DNA of 64,000 nucleotides from Xestospongia bergquistia (Eukaryota; Porifera; Demospongiae; Haplosclerida; Petrosiidae): the NCBI GenBank assembly GCA_963965975.1, contig OZ014424.1, forward strand, positions 5,722,380 through 5,786,379. The letters run 5' to 3'. The number at the start of each line of letters is the position of its first letter. Within the stretch, counting starts at the first letter, position 1. Under the pieces are notes generated by a model. It saw nothing but the letters and a program-made list of their open reading frames with translations. It ran no database searches and was not told where the DNA came from. The position numbers and the translations under genes are program-made. Below are positions 22,376 through 32,700 of the stretch, piece by piece.

Positions 22376-24745
22376 ATGGCTTATGTCGACTTTCTATCTA
22401 GTCATCCAGAGCAAAGAGTGTCCAGATTTATGAATAATAAAGATGCTTTTTTAAGACCATCTATGCTGCAACCAACTCCTCTACCTCTACCTCCAACACC
22501 AATATGTCCTCAATGTTATTTACCTTACAATCCACTAAGTCCAGCACACTCTTTTGTTGGTTTATGTACAAATTGTGCTATGAAACCATCTCCACTTCCA
22601 CTACCTCCTCTTTCTAAAACTGTTGCTCCTCATTTTTCTGTTGCCAAGAGTACATCTCTGTCTTCATCAGGGTCCTCTAACTCCTCTGTGACACCTCCTA
22701 ATCTCTCCAGCCTTAAAGGCGATAGTTTCCTCATGTCCAACATGTTAAATGTAGTTGATACTATACTTAGAGAGGATACACTTCCTCTTAATGGCTTACA
22801 GTCCAATAGTACTTACTGTCAAAACCCCCTCTCCCTGTCCCATGACCACCATGTTTTGACCCCTAACTCTATACATTATAATGGCACTGTGTCTTCACCT
22901 CCTCCCACTCCTCTTCCCACTGATGCCTGTCTTGATAACCATGGAGAACCTGAATACTGTGAAAAACACACTGGAGAAAAATTACTCTATTTTTGTAAGC
23001 CATGCTTAGCTCTATTGTGTTATAATTGCATTGATGAAGGCCACCAACTTCATCCTCATACAACTATTAGAGAGACTTATCAAAAGCTACAACCATCTAT
23101 TGATGGTCTTTCTACTAAAATAACTAGTAAATTTGCTCTCCTAGACATCGCTGCTGAGTCAGCTGAGAAAATGAGAGATTCTGTAGCAAGAAAGAAAGAA
23201 GAAGCTTTATCTACAGTACATCAGTTATTTCAGAGTCATCACGAAGCCATTATTAAAAGAGAAAAAGAAGTGATTGCTCAAATCAATTTCATTACTGATC
23301 TGCGATTAGATTCATTGTCAAAAGAACGAGAACAGATAGAAAATACCCTCGACGCATTAAAAGAACTCAGTATGCAAGTTGTTGAAGCTAAAGATCAAGG
23401 TCGTATTGCTTCAGCAGTATTAGCTCACCACATACTAACTACTAAACTAGATACTTGTCATATAGAACATGAGGGGAGTGGTAGACCAATTGAAGATGAC
23501 ACTTACTACATTCGATCAAATACAACTAATGCTCAAACAGCTCTCAAATCTTTGTGTGTCTTTACAACAGCACCTTATCCTACATTATGTACTGCCATGG
23601 GTGAAGGACTGTTCCACCCACGCATTAATCGCCTCACAACTGTCATTGTCTGTACTAAAGACAGAGCAGGTGAACCATGCACTGAAGGAGGGGAACATCT
23701 CACTGTTAAACTTAGATCTGTTAATATACCCGGGTCCCCTGTACCAGTTGATGTCCGTGATAATCACAATGGCACCTATTCTATTAATTTTCGGCCTCGT
23801 ATTAAGGGAGAGCACCTGTTATCTATAGCAATACGGGATCACCATATACAAGGTAGCCCCTTCAAATTAATAGCTGATGGAGGGAGAGAATATGGACGTT
23901 TTGGAATGGTTACGCAAGTATTTGGTAGTGAAGGCTCTAATCCTGGTCAGTTTTGTCGACCATGGGGTATTTGCTGTGATCAAAAGGGCAATATCATTGT
24001 AGGAGATAGAAGTAACCATCGTATACAAGTATTTGATCCTAATGGTGTTTTTCTGCACATGTTTGGTTCAGAAGGAGTTCGTCCAGGTCAGTTTAACCGT
24101 CCTGCTGGTGTTGCTACAACTAGAGAAGGTCATATTGTTGTTGCTGACAAAGATAATCATCGCATACAAGTGTTAAAATTAGATGGAACATTCATTTTCA
24201 TGTTTGGATCTAAAGGAGGCAATGATGGACAGATGATTTATCCATATGATGTCGCTGTGAACCAGATCGATGGACGTATTGCTGTAACAGACACTGGAAA
24301 CCATCGTCTTCTTATATTTAGTCATGATGGAGTCCTTCTTGGTAAATTTGGCTACAAAGGATATCTCTGTGGTCATTTTGACTCACCTCGAGGCATTGCT
24401 TTCGATGATGACGGTCATATAATAGTCTCTGATTTTAATGTTCATCACATTCTAGTTATCCATCCTGATGGCACCACAGCACGTATTCTCGGTAGTCAAG
24501 GTAACGGTAATGGACAGTTTATGCGACCCCAAGGTATTGCTGTCGATCATATGGGTCATTTTGTAGTTGCAGACACACGCAACAATCGAGTTCTTGTAAT
24601 GCATCCAAGTGGACAATTCATTGCTAAATTAGGAACACCAGGAAATGGACAAGGACAGTTTGATAGACCGACAAGTGTTGCTGTATTACCAGATGGACGA
24701 ATTGCTGTTGTGGACTTTGGAAATTCTCGTATCCAAATCTTCTAA
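22376..24745 (+). CDS. TRIM-NHL protein, TRIM71/Wech/TRIM2-3 type, without RING
   Basis: A single-exon protein of 789 residues. Near the N-terminus CPQC (about 44) and CTNC (about 65) form a CxxC pair but no canonical RING. A B-box 2 lies at about 190-235 (YCEKHTGEKLLYFCKPC, CYNCIDEGH), then a coiled coil (240-330), a filamin-type Ig repeat (about 415-505) with GSPVPVDVRDNHNGTYSI and HIQGSPFKL, and six NHL repeats (515-789), each with a phrase like PGQFCRPWGI and NHRIQVFDPNG. Animal relatives bind mRNA through the NHL propeller and control translation and differentiation (LIN-41/TRIM71, Brat, Wech), or act in neurons (TRIM2/3). The missing RING resembles Wech. The start has a good context (AAGATGG). 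Confidence 0.9.
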   Translation: MAYVDFLSSHPEQRVSRFMNNKDAFLRPSMLQPTPLPLPPTPICPQCYLPYNPLSPAHSFVGLCTNCAMKPSPLPLPPLSKTVAPHFSVAKSTSLSSSGSSNSSVTPPNLSSLKGDSFLMSNMLNVVDTILREDTLPLNGLQSNSTYCQNPLSLSHDHHVLTPNSIHYNGTVSSPPPTPLPTDACLDNHGEPEYCEKHTGEKLLYFCKPCLALLCYNCIDEGHQLHPHTTIRETYQKLQPSIDGLSTKITSKFALLDIAAESAEKMRDSVARKKEEALSTVHQLFQSHHEAIIKREKEVIAQINFITDLRLDSLSKEREQIENTLDALKELSMQVVEAKDQGRIASAVLAHHILTTKLDTCHIEHEGSGRPIEDDTYYIRSNTTNAQTALKSLCVFTTAPYPTLCTAMGEGLFHPRINRLTTVIVCTKDRAGEPCTEGGEHLTVKLRSVNIPGSPVPVDVRDNHNGTYSINFRPRIKGEHLLSIAIRDHHIQGSPFKLIADGGREYGRFGMVTQVFGSEGSNPGQFCRPWGICCDQKGNIIVGDRSNHRIQVFDPNGVFLHMFGSEGVRPGQFNRPAGVATTREGHIVVADKDNHRIQVLKLDGTFIFMFGSKGGNDGQMIYPYDVAVNQIDGRIAVTDTGNHRLLIFSHDGVLLGKFGYKGYLCGHFDSPRGIAFDDDGHIIVSDFNVHHILVIHPDGTTARILGSQGNGNGQFMRPQGIAVDHMGHFVVADTRNNRVLVMHPSGQFIAKLGTPGNGQGQFDRPTSVAVLPDGRIAVVDFGNSRIQIF

Positions 24746-25339
24746 TTCAAACTAACATAACATTTCCTTCCTCCACTAAACCTTTAAAACCCTATATATT
24801 CTATTATTGAGTTGAGTTCATATTTTTTTGTTATATTTCGAGTGTCCTTTACACATTCTACCTTTTTTCATTATTCCTCTAGTGGGTATTCCTTAAAGCC
24901 GACCACAATAATGTATATTCTCTCCTTACTACTATTATTATTACTACCCTGTGTTTATAACATTTTACATTGTGTTATATTGTTCCTTAAAGGAACTCTA
25001 ACCTGTATAGATTTTTGTCCATTTTGAGTTTTAGATTAAAAAGTTATATCTAAATTTGAAATATTAATAATAGTACGAGATCATGGAGTTATTAAAAGGT
25101 GGTATAGTATACAATACTTACCATATATGGTATTTATAGTAAACATATTAACTGCGAGGTCACTTATCACATTAAAGCATGTGACTGTGTATCACATGGC
25201 CACAATAAATTTGATTAAAAGATGTTAACATTATCAGTCAATAAGAAATTATTGTCTCATAAAAATTTAACCACGTCAGCAAATCTGATCCCTTTCCATT
25301 ATAATAATGATGTAAATACAGGAGCATACCCAGTCGATA
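24746..25339. other. Intergenic region between convergent genes
   Basis: Roughly 600 bp of AT-rich sequence holding the 3' ends of the TRIM-NHL gene and of MCAT, which converge here. Two copies of a CATGTGAC/TCACATGG type motif occur near 25178-25200. No gene or RNA structure is supported. Confidence 0.6.
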
Positions 25340-26507
25340 TCAAGCCTCAATGTTCATACAGTCTTTATAAGCAATTTTATTGATTCTTTTAAGCATAGTT
25401 TTAAGTTGTTTACCAGGACCAATTTCAACAAAATCTTTCTCACCAAAAGTAACTATCATATTTTGAATGGTCTGCTCCCATAAAACAGGACATACCACTT
25501 GTTGTACTAATAACTCTTTAATTTCTCTTATACTACTATAAGGTTGTCCTGTCACATTTGAATATACAGGAACACAAGGCATAGTGACATTCATTCTTTG
25601 AACAGCATTCTCCAATTTAGGGACAGCTGATGACATGAGAGGAGAATGAAACCCTCCCGACACTTGGACATCTTTAACACTTGCTGCTCCAGCTTGAAGC
25701 GCTCTAATTTTAAGGTAGTCTAGAGCACATTTTGTTCCAGACACAACATATCCCGATGGAAATAAATAATTTGTAATTGATATAGGTTCCTTAATGTCAG
25801 CATTGGTTTTTTGACAACAATGATCAAGAGTCTGATAATTTAACCCAATAACTGTCATCATACCACTGTGTTGCTCTAAACAAGCATCCTGCATGGCTTG
25901 TGCACGCAATTTAACTAACTCTAAACCTAATAATAATAACAATAGGATGTACATATACCACATGTATTTTATACTATATATTATTCCAGGAAGTAGTCTA
26001 TGTATATATGTACTTTGATATATACCTTATATGGTAATACCCACCTTGGTTTAAAGGGATGGCTTGTGCTGCTATCAAAGCTGTTAACTCGCCTACTGAT
26101 AACCCAGCCATTCCAACACAACCAGACAAGAGCTGTGTAAAGAATTATTAATATAATGAACAGGGGTTTACTCTTTATGTATGACATACCTCTTTATTTG
26201 ATATTTTGATGTGTTCATAAGCAGTTAATGATGCTATTACTACTGCAGGTTGACAATGGAGTGTCTGGTCAAGTAAGTCTTGTGGTCCCTTAAGACAGAT
26301 GGTTCTAATATCATACCCCAAGATATCGTTTGCCATTGAAAATAGTGTCTCTACTGTTGGAGGAGAGAATCGGCTTGTCATGCCAACATATTGGCTTCCT
26401 TGTCCTGGAAACAGGAACTTGTATTGAGCCATTGTGGATAGAACTCTGGAGAAAACTTGAATGAAGGATTTAAATGGCCCTGATTTGAATTGTTTGAGTG
26501 GCGCCAT
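25340..26507 (-). CDS. MCAT: Malonyl-CoA:ACP transacylase, mitochondrial
   Basis: MCAT loads malonyl groups onto mitochondrial acyl carrier protein for type II fatty-acid and lipoate synthesis. Three exons (26190-26507, 26045-26132, 25340-25926) join to 330 residues. The N-terminus is basic and lacks acids (MAPLKQFKSGPFKSFIQVFSRVL), fitting a mitochondrial leader. Core motifs: FLFPGQGSQYVGM, the nucleophile elbow MAGLSVGELTALI with the active Ser, KLRAQAMQDA with the carboxylate-binding Arg, VSGGFHSPLM with the catalytic His, and the end KDFVEIGPGKQLKTMLKRI. The elbow is GLSVG rather than the bacterial GHSxG, as in animal mitochondrial enzymes. It is divergent from ANKRD27 (170 bp between starts). 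Confidence 0.93.
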
Positions 26508-28171
26508 GCTTTACCGTATTATTTCCAATATAGCCTTCTTACCGTATTATTTTATTTATCCAATTACAAAACAATATTGAATGTTATAAAGTAGGTGCCA
26601 CGCCTACTCATCTTCCAGAAGATGCCTGAGTATCATGCTGAGTGAACACTTTGATTAGCTCAGTACTGCATACAATAATGGCTAAATATGATGAAGATCT
26701 CCATGACAATCCTTTCTTCATTTCTCTCACTGAAAAGCACTCTGATCTCTTCACAGAAGCTGCTGAAAAGTGCTGGGTGGTAAGTTTATGAGCCACACCC
26801 CCTTTGTAACTCCACCTACTTTAGATTTGTGTACCCAGAGTTGAGGCTTTGGCACGAGTAAAAATACATCGCAGTGATCTTGAAAATCATGTCTTAATTC
26901 CATATCAACTTGCTGATGATGTCCCTAATAATAATTGCTTTTACTCTTTTAATCATAAGGTATGGGTGTGACTAGTGGGTGTGGTTATGTGTACATATAT
27001 TTCAGTACGTAACAATTGAAGGTGAGTTTATTATAACTGGTGCAGGATTTAAAGAGGAAAGACAAATTAAAATCTTGTTTGATGAGAGTTTCTTTAACTC
27101 TAAAGATGAGAGTTATCAAGTGTTATGTATTGATCACTTGTTAGAAGGAGGTACATTATAGTGTGTGTATGTGTGTTAGTATATATCTTATCTCTGTAGG
27201 ATCTGAAGACCATACTTCAACTGTTGTGTCACTTGAAACACTTGAAGATTGTGACTCTTTTCTATGGAGTGATCCTGGTTTGTTTGTCTATCCATCCATT
27301 TATAAATTCATTTATCCATCTCTCCATCCATTAATCCTTTTAAGCATTACTCCATTTTATTAATCTATCTGTTCATTATTCTTTTTATGCATCCATTATT
27401 ATTGTTGTTTGTCCATAGCAAGTGATAAAATTAAACGTATAATTGACACAACACTTACAGCATGTCGTATTGAAGGAGATATTAGTACTCCATTAACTAT
27501 TAAAGTAACTACACTTATAATTACATAATTAAACTACATAATTATAGGAGGCAGCACAAACTGCTTATGAGAAGGCTCTATTGGAAGCTGGACGACTCCC
27601 TCATATAGTAAGAATGTGTCTGTTTATCCATTAATTTTAATTGTTCTATTTTTAGCGACGATTACATAATGTATCTGGCAAGCAGTTCTTTTATTTAGCT
27701 GTTGAGGTATCTTTACAATAACTACTATAATGATATTGTATATCACTTTAGACCTACGTCCTAGATAAGCTCCACCCACTTATTTTTAAAACTTTGTGTA
27801 AACTAGATCTAGGAGTGAGTTTTGGTTATGATCATGTGATTATCATGTAATTGTCATGTGACTAGGATTCAGTTGTTAATAAAATATCACGGCAAATATG
27901 TGATATTCGTCCATTAGATCTGGGGGTGCGTTCAGAGTTTGTGTAAGTTATTACAATGCAGATTAGTTAGATATAATTTATAATAAATTTAGGGGCAGTA
28001 TTACTGGAGCCAGAAACTTTTTAGCTAAATTAAATAAAGTAATTAATTTTAATATTATAAAATGTTATATATTTCTACAATAGTGTCATAGTCCTTTGGA
28101 GAAAATTCGTTGTTTTAAACAAACCATTACAACATTAGCTAAATTACCAATAAATTCAACAGCTTCAGAAG

Positions 28172-28425
28172 GTATGGACTATGTCTGTGTCTGTGTTTAT
28201 GTCTGTGTTTGTGTCTGTGTTTATGTCTGTGTTTGTGTCTGTGTTTGTCTGTCTGTCTGTCTGTGTCTGTGTTTATGTCTGTGTTTGTGTCTGTGTTTAT
28301 GTCTGTGTTTATGTCTGTGTTTGTGTCTGTGTTTGTGTCTGTGTTTATGTCTGTGTTTGTGTCTGTCTGTCTGTGTCTGTGTTTATGTCTGTGTTTGTGT
28401 CTGTGTTTATGTCTGTTTTCTTTAG
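28172..28425. repeat. Intronic GT-rich minisatellite
   Basis: Nearly the whole intron between the ANKRD27 exons ending 28171 and starting 28426 consists of GTCTGTGTTTAT and GTCTGTGTTTGT type units of about 12 bp, with (GTCT)n patches. Both strands stay open over more than 250 bases, giving spurious Cys/Val-rich or His/Thr-rich frames. Confidence 0.9.
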
Positions 28426-29336
28426 GACTAACAGCAGATGAATTACTCCCAATGTTAGTATATATCGTCATGACAACAGAAATACCAAACTGGTTGGTTA
28501 ATAATTTGTATATTTTCATTATATTTTCTTTTATAGGAAAAGTAATCTTTATTATATGCAACAATTTCATTTTTCTCAAGTTGGTAGTGAAGAATTGCTG
28601 TAAGAATAATGAGTAATACCCCTCTAATTATTGTTTTTGATTAGTTATTACTTGACATCATTTGAAGTGGCTATAGAATATATTACCAGTGGGTCTTTAC
28701 AAGTATGACATCATATAACATCATTATAATATTAGAATCAATTGTTAGAAAAATTTAAGTCCAAATATTAACCAAGCTAGGTTGCCTAGCAACAATGGAT
28801 CAATTGAGAATGCAATATTGACAAAATTATTTAAGGTAATTAATTTAGACTTTATGAATAATTAAAGATTTTATTATACAGAGTATTACTGATGGTGATA
28901 TAAAAGAATTAGATAATATATTAAGTGAAATCTGTAAATTACCTAATGAAATATCACAACAGTTATGTCATCCATTATGTCACTGTACAAAGTGTACTCC
29001 CATTGTTCAAAGGTATGTCAAACCACACCCACTATTAATAATAATAACAAGTGGGTGGATATGGCTACTTATTTCTCATTATAGTTACCATGACGATGCT
29101 AGTCGTGTGGGTGTACATTCTCGAGACCTATTGATGAGAACAGGACTTCATTATGCTGCATTTTTGGGTAAGATCCTATTAATAATATAGTAATTAAAGA
29201 GGTGTGGTTAGGTCATCAAGATATTGTTCAAAGATTATTAGACAATAAAGAAATTATATCTGAAGTGGATGCTATTGATAGCAACCAACAGACACCACTA
29301 CATTTAGCTTGTCTCCGTGGTAACCAAAAATGCGTG

Positions 29337-30102
29337 GTAAGTCAATAATAAAATAATAGTAATATTTAGTATGTATGAAGCAGTATGACACAATATGATG
29401 TAATATGATGTAATAATGTATTAAGTTTGGGAAAAGCATACAGGATAACATTTGATATTGAGTTCCCGGACTTCATATCAACGACTGGAGGTTAGAATCT
29501 GCTTGGCTTTAAGTAACTGCTCTGATTTATCACTTCTCTTGGTTTCATGAAAGATTTGATGTTATAGTTGAATTAAGACCACAAACATCCTCGACTATCA
29601 AAGCCAACTAGTGTTCTTCATTCAGAAATAAAATAGTAGTATTGTTATGAAATATAATTATGATGTAATTATGATGTAATTATGGTTGTATTAGTAGAAA
29701 TAAGAGATATGAAATGCTATGGCAGACATTGTTACAATAGTTCATGTTTAGAGAATATCAAGTACATAGTCTGAATTTCTTAGTGAACTCTGAATTATTA
29801 GTTATAATAATAATATTTCACATGATATATATAATACTAATATATGCTGTACATTGTTAATGTTACATTATCTTATAGTATTAACTACTAGTGGTAGTAG
29901 ATTATAATGTAAAGTAGGCTTGTTGTTCTTTGTCAAAAAATTGTCAAAATTAATTGAGTAAACACATCATATCTTATATTGAGGAAATTAATGTAAATTA
30001 TAGTGGGGACACTGTAATAGTATTGACAAAGCAAATGATATTTAATAAAACAATATTGTAATACTCCTATAATTAATGTTTATTAGTCCTAATTTGTTTA
30101 AT
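29337..30102. other. Intron sequence with no recognised content
   Basis: First part of the large ANKRD27 intron. It is AT-rich. The segment around 29425-29625 is less AT-rich and more complex than its surroundings and might be a fragment of an old repeat, but I recognise no family and see no coding frame. Confidence 0.5.
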
Positions 30103-32700
30103 TTAATTGAGTGATGGAGATGAATGGCTCTTTAAACTTTCTTCTTCATTTGTATCTTCAATAGTTATTGGTTTTCCGCCTTGTGATGGTAGAACACCAC
30201 TGGTATGAACTATATCATTAAGTGTAGTTGCAGATATACCAAATGGGTTTTGAGCAAGGGTAGTTGACTGTAACAATGTAGGAAAAAGACTTGGTAGTGC
30301 CACTTCTTGTGAGGTAGATGTGGTTTGAGGAGGTTGTCGTAGTTGAGATGTTGGTATTTGTGTACTAGTTGCTGAAGTAGGAACTCTAGAGGGACGTTGT
30401 GTTTCTATGGCAACTACAGGAGGGATTCCTTGTGTTGATATTGGACGTTGTGTTTCTATGGCAACTACAGGAGGGATTCCTTGTGGACGTTGTGTTTCTA
30501 TGGCAACTACAGGAGAGACTCCTTGTATTGATGTTGGACGTTGTGTATCTGCAGCAAGGGAGACTCCTTGTATTGATGTTAGACGTTGTGTTTCTATGGG
30601 AACTACAGGAGGGATTCCTTGTGTTGATGTTGGACGTTGTGTTTCTATGGGAACTACAGGAGGGACTCCTTGTATTGGTGGTAGGTAGTTAGTTAACGTA
30701 GGAAGGTTAATAGTTGGAAAACCTCTAATATTCCCTTGATTTAGTAACGGAGATGTTTGCAGTTGGAATGGAGGAGGAAAGATAGTATTTGGTAGAGTAT
30801 AACTAAACTGTCCAGGATTGTTCAACTGTTGTTGTTGTTGTCCTGTAGGTTCTATTTCAGCTGTGACTATTTGTGCTGTTGCTCTGGATTGATTTGTATT
30901 AGATTCTTGTTTATCCTCTTCTGACTTTGGATCACGTCGTCGATTTTTTTTACGTTCATTATTATTTTTGTTTTCATCTGTAAAGGCTTCTCTCTGTTTT
31001 CTGTCTCTGTCTCTTTTACGATTATTTTCTCTCTGATCATCATCAGTTTCAGAAGACACTTTATTAGTTCTTCTCTTCCTCCTTTTATTATTCTCATCAT
31101 CATCAGTAAAATCTTCTCTCTTCTTTTTGTCTCTTCTGCGACCTTCTCGTCTTCCCTCCTCCCTCTGGTCATCAGAAGTCACTTTATTACTTCTTCCCTT
31201 TCTCCTTTTATCATCTTCATCTGTAAAAGCTTCTCTCTGCTTTCTGCCTTTGCGTCTTCTCCTCTCCTCCCTCTGTTCATCTTCAGACTCAGAAGACACC
31301 TCATTAGCTCTCCTTCTCCTTTTATTGCTGTCTTCACTATCACTGCTACTCTCAGAGTCACTGCTGTCTTCAAAACTACTTCTGTCAGAACTACTAGAGC
31401 TAGAAGTGCTCCTCTCTCTTCTATTTTTGCGGCGACGACCTTTAGAACGAAACAAGGATTTAATACTCTTTCTGACATTGTCATTGGCTAATCCAATAAC
31501 CAACATTGTGGGACATATAACTACTTGAAAGAGTATCAAAGTATGAACACCACGAATACTAATTGCTTCAATTGATGAGAAAATGTTAACTAATATGAAG
31601 ACTGTAGTTAGGATTAAGCAGATGTAAGCAATAATATATGCTATAACTGAAATGATCTGTTGCTTTTGAGATACATAAATGTCAACTAATGATACTTGTT
31701 TCTTCCTTCTTCTCTCATTATTTGCATTAATTGCAGCAAAAAAGTCAAAAATAGAATTACTAGAGAGCGATTTAATTCCTATATCATTATTACTTTGACT
31801 GTTAGTTCTTCGTTGTTTTTTAGCTCTTTTCCTGCGTCTTCTTGCTTGAAAACGTAAGAATGTTCCCAGCACTTGTATTCCAATAGTAATTGGAACAAAG
31901 ATAAGAACAAGAAACATTGGAACTGCAAAAAATCCAAGAATGAATTCAAATTGGTTCATCCAACACTTTAGTTGTCTGTTAGCAGTTATGCCATAGAGAA
32001 CTTTACTTCTACGCAAACTAAAATTAATAGCTAAACAGATAAATACCAATAAAAAAGGTACTACCCACGTCACTGCTAAATAAATGACCAAGAGAATACG
32101 TTCCTTTCTACGAGACAATCTTTTTTGAATGGAAACTCGAGCTAGTTCTACACCAGCACATGCAAACGCAAAAAATTGTGCAAGAATAAAGAAATGAAGA
32201 AAAAAGGCGATATGTTCACAATAGAGGAGACTTGGTGTTGATGGAAAAGCAGCACCTTCTACAAGAAGAAGGAAGTTAGATAACAATAATGTAACGACGT
32301 AATTGATGATTGTACTGTCAAATAAAGTAAATGGTTTCTTTGCAGAACATTTTAGGACTTCATAACATACTATTGTTAATATATTAACAATAATTCCTAG
32401 GGGCAGGAAAATAATTGCAGGCAACTTGAAGATAATAGTAGGATTAAAGAATGTTTGAAGAGTAGGAGGGCACACAATAGGATCACCATTGCTGGTGTTA
32501 CCAATAATTGTCAGAGTTTGTCCTTGAAAAATAACTGAGCCATTACCGAGGTCTGTAAAATCTGTACCTGTGAGAACACGACAATTGGTCTGTCTTTCAT
32601 CGAAAGACACATCTAAAATTTGTTCATCAAAGGATTTCTCTAAATTTTCACAAAATATTGGAGTGACAAGCAGCAGTAGAAAGAGATAAAGACAACACAT
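30103..32700 (-). CDS. Adhesion/secretin-like 7TM receptor with long tail, nested in ANKRD27 intron
   Basis: A single-exon gene of 865 residues lying antisense inside an ANKRD27 intron. Signal peptide (MCCLYLFLLLLVTPIFC), short ectodomain of about 80 residues without a GPS site, then seven hydrophobic helices between about 90 and 410. The TM3 start CEHIAFFLHFFILAQFFAFA, the preceding LLSNFLLLVEG and an extracellular-loop Cys-Trp (LKCWMN) are the pattern of class B/adhesion receptors. The third intracellular loop is highly basic. The tail (about 450 residues) has Arg/Lys/Ser/Asp/Glu tracts, then about seven tandem units around VPIETQRPTS-QGIPPV, then a Ser/Gln-rich end. Ligand and coupling unknown. 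The class assignment is moderate. Confidence 0.8.
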   Translation of the reverse strand: MCCLYLFLLLLVTPIFCENLEKSFDEQILDVSFDERQTNCRVLTGTDFTDLGNGSVIFQGQTLTIIGNTSNGDPIVCPPTLQTFFNPTIIFKLPAIIFLPLGIIVNILTIVCYEVLKCSAKKPFTLFDSTIINYVVTLLLSNFLLLVEGAAFPSTPSLLYCEHIAFFLHFFILAQFFAFACAGVELARVSIQKRLSRRKERILLVIYLAVTWVVPFLLVFICLAINFSLRRSKVLYGITANRQLKCWMNQFEFILGFFAVPMFLVLIFVPITIGIQVLGTFLRFQARRRRKRAKKQRRTNSQSNNDIGIKSLSSNSIFDFFAAINANNERRRKKQVSLVDIYVSQKQQIISVIAYIIAYICLILTTVFILVNIFSSIEAISIRGVHTLILFQVVICPTMLVIGLANDNVRKSIKSLFRSKGRRRKNRRERSTSSSSSSDRSSFEDSSDSESSSDSEDSNKRRRRANEVSSESEDEQREERRRRKGRKQREAFTDEDDKRRKGRSNKVTSDDQREEGRREGRRRDKKKREDFTDDDENNKRRKRRTNKVSSETDDDQRENNRKRDRDRKQREAFTDENKNNNERKKNRRRDPKSEEDKQESNTNQSRATAQIVTAEIEPTGQQQQQLNNPGQFSYTLPNTIFPPPFQLQTSPLLNQGNIRGFPTINLPTLTNYLPPIQGVPPVVPIETQRPTSTQGIPPVVPIETQRLTSIQGVSLAADTQRPTSIQGVSPVVAIETQRPQGIPPVVAIETQRPISTQGIPPVVAIETQRPSRVPTSATSTQIPTSQLRQPPQTTSTSQEVALPSLFPTLLQSTTLAQNPFGISATTLNDIVHTSGVLPSQGGKPITIEDTNEEESLKSHSSPSLN

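Noticed and set aside
28096-28616. Cys/Val-rich or His/Thr-rich frames
   Set aside because: Artefacts of the GT-rich minisatellite in an ANKRD27 intron.
29425-29625. Possible transposon fragment in the large ANKRD27 intron
   Set aside because: More complex than its surroundings, but no terminal repeats, coding frame or recognisable family could be seen.
30399-31528. Four antisense or shifted frames of 93-133 codons
   Set aside because: Shadows of the repetitive and basic/acidic tail of the 7TM receptor gene.
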